A stretch of 64,000 nucleotides of DNA from Oscillospiraceae bacterium (GTDB lineage Bacteria > Bacillota > Clostridia > Oscillospirales > Oscillospiraceae): the NCBI GenBank assembly GCA_902798545.1, contig CADBWQ010000003.1, positions 255,540 through 319,539 of the forward strand. Direction: 5' to 3'. Below the pieces are notes generated by a model. The model was not told where the DNA came from and made no database searches. It saw only the letters and a program-made list of their open reading frames with translations. Every line of letters starts with the position of its first letter. Position 1 is the stretch's first letter. Below are positions 62,172 through 64,000 of the stretch, in pieces. Both the position numbers and the translations under genes were made by a program.

Positions 62172-63269
62172 TCAGGCCAGCTTCTCGAACATTGCCCGAA
62201 GGGCAGCTTCGTCCATCTGCACGGGGTTATTGTTCATCAGGCCGTGGACGGCACAGTCATGAGCCAGCTTATCGAGATTGACTTCACCCAGGTCACCCAG
62301 GCGGCTGCGCAGGCCGGCCAGTTTCTTGAGTGCCGCGATGCGCTGAGCGAGTTCTTCGGTTCCGGTGAGACCGACCCGGCGGCAGAGGAGCTCCAGGCGC
62401 TCGTCTGCGTTGATGCGGACAAAGCTGTCCAGCGTGAAGGCGCAGGCCTCGCCGTGGGGCAGATGATAGTCCTCAGACAGAGGATAGCTGCAGGCGTGGC
62501 AGCCGGCGGTTTTCGGCAGGGCGAAGCTCAGGCCGCCAAGCAGAGAGGCATAGGCCATGTTGGAACGCGCTTCCAGGTTGCTGCCATCGGTATAGGCCGT
62601 CTCCAGGTTTTCCAGAATCGTCCGGACGGCTTCCACCGCCATCAGGTCAGAGATCGGCTGGTGGTTCTTGCTCCAGTAGCCTTCGAGTGCGTGTGCCATG
62701 GCATCGAGACCGGTGTTCATGGTTGTGCGAGGAGGAACAGTACTGCTGAGCACCGGGTCTACGATGGCCACTTTCGGCATGAAGACCGGGTTATTGATGG
62801 TCTTCTTCTCGGTCTCGTGGCTGATGACGGAGACCTGTGTCACCTCGCTGCCGGTTCCGGCCGTTGTCGGAACCGCGATGATGGTCAGGCGCTCTGCCGG
62901 GAAGGGCTTCTCCCCGTGATAGTAGTCGATGGCTTCCCCATCGCTGAGGGCGATAGCAGCGGCGAACTTCGCCGTGTCGATGGCGCTGCCGCCGCCGATG
63001 CCGATGATGGCGTCAGCCCCGGTCTCACGGGCCAGGCGGGTGGTCTCGATGACACCGGAGAGCTGTGGGTTCTGCTCCACGCCGCCGAATACGGCGACAA
63101 TACGGCTGTCATTCCCCTGCATCTCCTTCGCCGTCGGGGCAAAGTGTCTGCCGCAGGCGATGACGCAGCGCTCCAGCCCGAGTTCTTTCAGGACTTCACC
63201 GAGCTTTGCAAACTTTCCCTTGCCGAAATAGATCTTGACCGGCTGGGAATAGATAAAATCATGCGCCAT
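62172..63269 (-). CDS. Iron-containing alcohol dehydrogenase
   Basis: A 365-aa group III alcohol dehydrogenase. Seen: IIGIGGGSAIDTAK (NAD-binding), VPTTAGTGSEVT, MNTGLDAMAHALEG with metal-ligand Asp/His, and a second metal histidine in the LPHGEACA segment. It may oxidise or reduce a polyol or hydroxyacid of the linked sugar pathway. The ATG at 63269 follows GAGG at 9 nt and overlaps the rpiB-like gene stop by 11 nt, so the long open frame upstream is not used. Confidence 0.92.
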   Translation of the reverse strand: MAHDFIYSQPVKIYFGKGKFAKLGEVLKELGLERCVIACGRHFAPTAKEMQGNDSRIVAVFGGVEQNPQLSGVIETTRLARETGADAIIGIGGGSAIDTAKFAAAIALSDGEAIDYYHGEKPFPAERLTIIAVPTTAGTGSEVTQVSVISHETEKKTINNPVFMPKVAIVDPVLSSTVPPRTTMNTGLDAMAHALEGYWSKNHQPISDLMAVEAVRTILENLETAYTDGSNLEARSNMAYASLLGGLSFALPKTAGCHACSYPLSEDYHLPHGEACAFTLDSFVRINADERLELLCRRVGLTGTEELAQRIAALKKLAGLRSRLGDLGEVNLDKLAHDCAVHGLMNNNPVQMDEAALRAMFEKLA

Positions 63270-63735
63270 AGATCTTTGCCTCAATCTCGTCCACCTTGGC
63301 GGCAAACTTGTGCATGTTGGCGGCACGCCAGTCTTCCAGATCCTGACACCAGTCGGTGGCGAGGAAGGTCTTGACCATCTCGACGGCCATTTCCGGTCCG
63401 ACGATCCAGCCGCCCATGCAGAGGATGTTCGCATTGTTGATGGCGCGGGCCATCTTGGCGGAATAGACGCCCTCGCAGGCAACCGCGTAAACACCCTTGT
63501 ACTTGTTGGAGACAACGGACATGCCGGCGCCGGTGCCGCAGATCAGCACAGCCCTGTCATAGGTGCCGTTCTGGACCAGAGGGGCAACCTCGCTCGCAAC
63601 CTGATAATAGGGATGAACCTGTTCGAGATCGGTGGTGCCAAGATCGTCGAACTCGACACCTGCTTCGGCCAGATATGCTTTGATGGCTTCCTTCGCGGAA
63701 AAACCGGACTTATCGCTTCCAATGGCAATTTTCAT
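63259..63735 (-). CDS. RpiB/LacA/LacB-family sugar-phosphate isomerase
   Basis: A 158-aa isomerase. The N-terminus MKIAIGSDKSGFSAKEAIKA has Asp8 but Lys where RpiB has His in SDHAG. The catalytic cysteine is Cys66 in LICGTGAGMS, and INNANILCMGGWIVGPE is typical. The Lys replacement and the company of a transketolase and an alcohol dehydrogenase suggest a substrate other than ribose-5-phosphate, possibly a tetrulose or other pentulose phosphate. This is inference. Confidence 0.88.
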   Translation of the reverse strand: MKIAIGSDKSGFSAKEAIKAYLAEAGVEFDDLGTTDLEQVHPYYQVASEVAPLVQNGTYDRAVLICGTGAGMSVVSNKYKGVYAVACEGVYSAKMARAINNANILCMGGWIVGPEMAVEMVKTFLATDWCQDLEDWRAANMHKFAAKVDEIEAKIYGA

Positions 63736-63793
63736 CTTTTTTCTCCTTTATTCTCCGCAATTCCGGACAGAATCGGATATCAGTCAAAAGTAT

Positions 63794-63817
63794 GATCCCG
63801 CCCCGCAGGGCGGGATC
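63794..63817 (-). terminator. Hairpin between transketolase and rpiB-like genes
   Basis: A 10-bp perfect stem (GATCCCGCCC and its complement) with a 4-nt loop lies 17 nt past the transketolase stop. The following leftward ATACTTTTG is only partly T-rich, so it may be a leaky terminator inside the operon. Confidence 0.55.
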
Positions 63818-63833
63818 TTTCATGTTGGAATGA

Positions 63834-64000
63834 TTACTTCAGGGTGACTGCCTTTCTGGCGCTGGCGAGGATGTTCTCGACCGTGAGGCCGGTGGCTTCG
63901 CGCAGATACGGAAGCTTCCCGACTTCGCCAAAGTGATCCTGGACACCGACGGCGACAACGGGGATCTTCTCCATTGCGAGGGCTTCGAGGACTGCCGATT
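63834..64000 (-). CDS. Transketolase C-terminal subunit, 3' end only
   Basis: The last 54 codons are visible, ending at TAA (63836-63834). The translation KIPVVAVGVQDHFGEVGKLP, then a segment ending in GLTVENILASARKAV, matches the C-terminal domain of transketolase or its split beta subunit (VGVxDxFGExG followed by YGLT). The rest lies beyond the window. It reads into the rpiB-like and alcohol dehydrogenase genes, so the three are likely one pathway. Confidence 0.8.
   Translation of the reverse strand, partial: SAVLEALAMEKIPVVAVGVQDHFGEVGKLPYLREATGLTVENILASARKAVTLK

Overview
The window looks like a chromosomal stretch from a mid-to-high GC member of the Clostridia (Bacillota). The evidence is the company of Bacillota-type genes (YlmH-like S4 protein, YczE-like and YesL/DUF624 membrane proteins, OhrR-type MarR regulator, DUF3783, DUF4867, DUF6273), strong Shine-Dalgarno sites, many sigma-A-type promoters with 17-nt spacers, a single-aptamer glycine riboswitch, and a tRNA gene with encoded CCA. 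I cannot name a genus. Genes are densely packed, mostly in short leftward (minus strand) operons closed by intrinsic terminators. No insertion sequence, prophage or CRISPR array is visible.

Layout. 1-5.9 kb: 3' part of clpB, a radical SAM gene with an OhrR-like regulator, a divergent glutathione peroxidase, and a sugar-nucleotide epimerase. 5.9-20.9 kb: mostly minus-strand housekeeping genes: malic enzyme, glycosyltransferase, a coupled trio (TtcA-like thiolase and the TIGR03960/TIGR03936 radical SAM pair), MogA with a His-rich tail, a secreted tandem beta-helix protein, a YhcC-like radical SAM protein, an old-yellow-enzyme homologue, DUF3783, a MATE exporter, YlmH, and an overlapping PAP2 phosphatase/acyltransferase pair. 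20.9-31.6 kb: an amino-sugar (probably sialic acid/ManNAc) catabolic locus. It holds a sugar ABC transporter, N-acetylneuraminate-lyase family protein, NagA, N-acylglucosamine 2-epimerase, a ROK-type kinase, an SGNH esterase and a YesL-like protein. An RpiR regulator encoded inside the locus probably binds matching inverted repeats in front of both promoter regions.

31.6-40.8 kb is the most unusual region. A five-gene minus-strand operon encodes an SPFH-domain protein with two zinc ribbons, two paralogous zinc-ribbon/TIR/TPR/coiled-coil/transmembrane/DUF6273 proteins, an unrecognised protein with a possible helix-turn-helix, and a small membrane protein. It is preceded by a 115-bp imperfect palindrome and an intrinsic terminator placed just before the first start codon, and it is flanked by a Phd/PIN toxin-antitoxin pair. 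This is a candidate membrane-anchored TIR sensing or defence system.

40.9-51.6 kb: rpoC and rpoB with their own promoter and no rplJ-rplL upstream, a polyprenol-sugar-dependent type membrane glycosyltransferase, tRNA-Leu(GAG), a cytidylate-kinase-like protein and a YczE-like protein. 51.7-58.9 kb: amino-acid genes: RidA and threonine dehydratase behind an unassigned leader of about 300 nt with tandem terminators, proB-proA, a glycine-riboswitch-controlled Na+/alanine-glycine symporter, and an FAH-family hydrolase. 59-64 kb: a DMT transporter/ROK regulator/DUF4867 operon and a transketolase (3' end only)/RpiB/iron alcohol dehydrogenase operon, together suggesting a sugar or polyol utilisation locus.
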